Below are positions 61,522 to 64,000 of a DNA stretch of 64,000 nt, piece by piece (position 1 is the stretch's first letter; every line of letters starts with the position of its first letter). A program made the position numbers and the translations under genes. This DNA is from Pseudooceanicola algae (GTDB taxonomy: Bacteria > Pseudomonadota > Alphaproteobacteria > Rhodobacterales > Rhodobacteraceae), in assembly GCF_003590145.2 (NCBI RefSeq), contig NZ_CP060436.1, positions 2,795,001 to 2,859,000 of the forward strand, read 5' to 3'. A model generated the notes under the pieces. The model did not search any database. It was not told where the DNA came from and saw nothing but the letters and a program-made list of their open reading frames with translations.

Positions 61522-63068
61522 CGCACCCAGACCTCGACCCGGCGGTTCACGGTGCGGCCCCAATCGCTGTCGTCGCAGGCCATCGGCATGGCTTCTCCGA
61601 AGGCGGCAGTGCCAAGGGTAATGCGGGCGGAATCAAAGGTTTGCATCGCCGCCAGCAGGGCTCGCTCCACGGCCTGCGCGCGGCGGCCAGCGATCTCGCG
61701 GTTCACGCCGGCATCGCCTTCACCGTCTGAAAAGCCCGCCAGAAGGACCTCTCTGCCATCGTAAAGCCCGCTTTGCAGGGCCTCGGCCAGCAGCCTCAGG
61801 TTGGAGCGCGATTGCGCATCCAGCTGCACCGCACCGGGGGCAAAGCGGAACGACAGGGACAGCCGCTTCATCGGGCGCAGTATGGCCAGCATCTCCTGAA
61901 GGTCAGTCAGGCTGACCTCGGTGCCCGCGCGGGCGATGGCATTGGCGAAACGGTCGCCCTGATCGGCAATCGGGACCTCTTCGGGCAACTGGTCGGTGAA
62001 ACCGGCCCGGCGGATCACGTGCTGGGCCTGCGGGCTGCCGGTATAGGCCAGGAAGTCGCGGGCCAGTTTCGGCAGGCGGCGGGCCGGCTGATAAAGAAAG
62101 ACGGGCGTCGTCAGGGGGTAATCCTCGGTCTTGGCATCGCGGCGACTGGCCTGAAGCGCGACGCCGCAGGGACCGCCCACGCCCAGCCCCACAGCCCCGC
62201 CAACCGCGCTGGACCGGGTGATCCCGATGGCAAAGGGGTCGTCCAGCACCGCCTGCAACAAGGCGCTGTCGCTGTCATGTTCGACCACGTCCCCCCCGAT
62301 CACCGCGCCGCCAGTCAGGAACTTGTCCTCTACCGCCTGCCCCGGACCCGACCCGAGGTGGCGCAGATGCACGGCGACCGGCGCATCCGGCCCGCCAAGC
62401 GCCTGCCAGTTGCGGATGTCACCGCTGAGGACATCGGCCAGTTGCGGCATCGAGATCCGCGTGACCGGATTGCCCGGCCAGACGATCGGCACCAGCGCAT
62501 CCAGCGCCAGAACCCTCAGCCGGCCCGGCCGATCAAGGTCGCCCAGCCCTTCCTCACGCGCCGCCACAAGCTCGGCCGGACGGATTTCGCGCAGGGCCAT
62601 GACAAGGTCGGTGCCCTCGCTCAGCAGGTCGCGAAACCCGTCATCGGTGTTGGAACTGCGGATGGTGAATTCGCCCGCCAGCCGGTCGCCTTCGAACAGT
62701 TGATACAGCACCACGCCGCCGGAACGATCCTCGCGGCGCAGGGACAGTCCCTGGCGCAGACCGAACCCTTCGATCAGGGCGGGCATCAGGACGGTGCCGA
62801 TACTGGCCGCACCGGAAATCGTCAGCCGGGCGACGAAATCCTGCAGATCGGGGCATCCCGGCCCGTCACAGAGCACACCCGAGCCATCCAGCGTCAGCAC
62901 GCCGAATTCCGAATCGACGCGATAGAATTCGCCGTCAAAGCCCAGCAGATCGCCCGCAACGGCGACCGTCCCGTCACGCGAGGTCAGCGTGACATCCTGT
63001 GCGCGAAGGGGTGACAGGCCAAGAACAAGGAAAAGAACGGCAAGGCCCGCCGAACGGAAAAATCGCAT
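61518..63068 (-). CDS. PstS-like binding domain fused to an OmpA peptidoglycan-binding domain
   Basis: 516 residues: signal peptide (MRFFRSAGLAVLFLVLGLSPLRAQ), then about 370 residues resembling periplasmic phosphate-type binding proteins: SGAASIGTVLMPALIEGFG near the start, LDALVPIVWPGNPVTRISMPQLADVLSGDIRNWQALGG in the middle, and YPLTTPVFLYQP. The last 125 residues are an OmpA domain (RFAPGAVQLDAQSRSNLRLLAEAL, LLAGFSDGEGDAGVNREIAGRRAQAVERALL, NRRVEVWVR), which normally binds peptidoglycan. The protein would sit in the periplasm fixed to the cell wall. Such fusions exist in alphaproteobacteria, but the ligand is unknown. Confidence 0.85.
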   Translation of the reverse strand: MRFFRSAGLAVLFLVLGLSPLRAQDVTLTSRDGTVAVAGDLLGFDGEFYRVDSEFGVLTLDGSGVLCDGPGCPDLQDFVARLTISGAASIGTVLMPALIEGFGLRQGLSLRREDRSGGVVLYQLFEGDRLAGEFTIRSSNTDDGFRDLLSEGTDLVMALREIRPAELVAAREEGLGDLDRPGRLRVLALDALVPIVWPGNPVTRISMPQLADVLSGDIRNWQALGGPDAPVAVHLRHLGSGPGQAVEDKFLTGGAVIGGDVVEHDSDSALLQAVLDDPFAIGITRSSAVGGAVGLGVGGPCGVALQASRRDAKTEDYPLTTPVFLYQPARRLPKLARDFLAYTGSPQAQHVIRRAGFTDQLPEEVPIADQGDRFANAIARAGTEVSLTDLQEMLAILRPMKRLSLSFRFAPGAVQLDAQSRSNLRLLAEALQSGLYDGREVLLAGFSDGEGDAGVNREIAGRRAQAVERALLAAMQTFDSARITLGTAAFGEAMPMACDDSDWGRTVNRRVEVWVR

Positions 63069-63433
63069 CTATGCCCCCCGGCCCGGATCAGTCACCGGCG
63101 AAGTCTCGGGGGTATGAAGAGGATTTTCAACCGGGCGCGACGCCCATGCGCCCTTGCCCGGTCAGACGTTGCCCCCGCGCCATGGACCACGGCACGGGGG
63201 CAATCTTGCCGGGATACGTCTGTAGAACTACTTCGAGATTTTCCCAAGCATCGAAAACTCTCAGAAAAAATGCTTGAAATCAAATAGTTGGATTTGCCCC
63301 CAGAGGCGAAACCCTAAGATCTTCCCATGTGACGGCTAAGTTCATGCCAAGGATAGGATTTTCCGGAAACCACACATGAAAAAGGGCCCGCAACGCGGAC
63401 CCCGAGGCGATTCCAGATCTGTAGGTGCGGAGC
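63069..63433. other. Intergenic region with terminator
   Basis: 365 bases between the PBP-OmpA start and the end of the right-edge gene. It includes an AT-rich patch at about 63225-63290, the probable promoter area of the PBP-OmpA gene, and the terminator at 63379-63402. No gene is supported in it. Confidence 0.6.
63379..63402 (-). terminator. Rho-independent terminator of the right-edge gene
   Basis: On the minus strand GGGTCCGC and GCGGGCCC pair (one mismatch) around GTT, followed by five T. It lies 31 bases after the stop of the partial gene. Confidence 0.8.
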
Positions 63434-64000
63434 TTACCCTGCGCGGATCGCCGTCACCTCCTTCAACGGCAACAAGACAGACGCCAAGCCGTCTCCGTCA
63501 GGACAGCGGAAGGCCGGTAGCTCGTTGGCAAGAAGAGCCCTCACGACATCGGACGTCGTGCCAATCTTCCGCTGACAGATTGCCCCGACTGGGTGCAGGT
63601 CAATTTGCCCGGCACTTTCTGAATCCGGCAAGGCGGCAAGCTGAGCGAGAAAGGCGTCGAGACTTCGACGCGAGAAGACGACATGGCGAATGGCACCGGG
63701 AGACCCCGCCGGCACCACGGGCTTCAAGACGCCATCCCGATACAGGGCTCTCGCCTGCGAAAAGCTGGCGCCGATGTACTCGTCCAGATCGGCCAGGGGG
63801 ATACCCGTCTTGAAATCCTGCACCAGTTGCGCAATCTCCCTGGCATCGAACCGGATAAGGCCACAGTCGTCCATGCTCGCATCGTGGGGAATATGCCCGA
63901 TCTTCTTGAGCATACGCGCCATGCTGGAGGTCTTGTGACCGAGGGCCTCACCAAGGCTCTGAACGCTGTGGAATCGCCGATATTTGAGCTCCTCACCCAG
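63434..64000 (-). CDS. Unidentified protein, C-terminal part (cut by window edge)
   Basis: 189 codons open to the right edge; the start lies outside. I do not recognise it securely. The visible part begins LGEELKYRRFHSVQSLGEALGHKTSS, runs through a segment suggesting helix-turn-helix (GIPLADLDEYIGASFSQARALYRDGVLKPVV) and FSRRSLDAFLAQLAALPD, and ends with the stop at 63434. That layout resembles the C-terminal part of TniQ-type or other accessory DNA-binding proteins, but this is a weak impression. A strong terminator follows. An ATG at 63922 exists but upstream codons stay open, so it is probably internal. Confidence 0.5.
   Translation of the reverse strand: MGEELKYRRFHSVQSLGEALGHKTSSMARMLKKIGHIPHDASMDDCGLIRFDAREIAQLVQDFKTGIPLADLDEYIGASFSQARALYRDGVLKPVVPAGSPGAIRHVVFSRRSLDAFLAQLAALPDSESAGQIDLHPVGAICQRKIGTTSDVVRALLANELPAFRCPDGDGLASVLLPLKEVTAIRAG

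Noticed and set aside
63376-63813. A plus-strand frame across the right-edge gene
   Set aside because: It begins inside the terminator hairpin and is antisense to the better supported minus-strand frame.

Overview
The window is about 64 kb of high-GC DNA that reads as the chromosome of an alphaproteobacterium, most likely a Rhodobacterales (Roseobacter-group) bacterium. Reasons: the MarR/OmpR pair resembling Rhodobacter PetP-PetR, a 96-residue HU, the rnd-lptC-lptA-lptB-hpf-ptsN block, an RpoH-type dnaK promoter of alphaproteobacterial form, a polyamine ABC locus and intergenic repeats built on AATATCCCGGGGGAG. Both edges cut genes. No tRNA, rRNA, CRISPR array, insertion sequence or integrase was seen.

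Layout. 1-3.1 kb (minus): purU (partial) and folD of one-carbon metabolism, a CaiB/BaiF CoA-transferase and a small ABM-fold monooxygenase. 3.6-6.0 kb (plus): lhgO, then an ArsR-SRPBCC-YCII operon. 6.1-9.5 kb (minus): deoC followed by a two-domain ALDH16-like aldehyde dehydrogenase. 9.7-13.8 kb (minus): a TPP-riboswitch operon thiB-thiP-thiQ plus a degenerate DgoK-like protein. 14-16 kb (plus): aroC and an AEC transporter. 16.8-20 kb (minus): an EamA transporter, HU and AMP nucleosidase. 20-22.4 kb: an SDR-like protein, ExoD and a transglutaminase-like protein. 22.5-25.6 kb (minus): xseB-ispA-dxs, feeding isoprenoid synthesis. 25.8-29.1 kb: a kinase-fold phosphotransferase, petP-petR and ilvE.

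29-39 kb holds a Tat-type esterase and a polyamine locus: a class III aminotransferase and a GntR/FCD regulator on the minus strand, facing potFGHI and a PuuB-like oxidase on the plus strand. The same 10-mer, TGATCAAATT, lies in both promoter regions. 39.3-43.4 kb carries rnd-lptC-lptA-lptB-hpf-ptsN without rpoN.

43.4-53.3 kb is a surface-glycan region. On the minus strand galU and galE supply and epimerise UDP-sugars for a GT4-type, a GT2-type and a GT14-type transferase, followed by a sulfotransferase. Next to it are another GT2 enzyme and an ABC-2 permease without its ATPase. 53.3-64 kb holds alkB, dnaK-dnaJ, radC, malate synthase G with a divergent IclR regulator, a periplasmic binding-protein/OmpA fusion, and the C-terminal part of an unidentified protein running off the right edge.

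No wholly new system is proven. The most interesting leads are the degenerate kinase in the thiamine operon, the glycan/sulfotransferase cluster, the ALDH16-deoC pair, the shared operator-like sites in the polyamine locus and the dispersed hairpin repeats.
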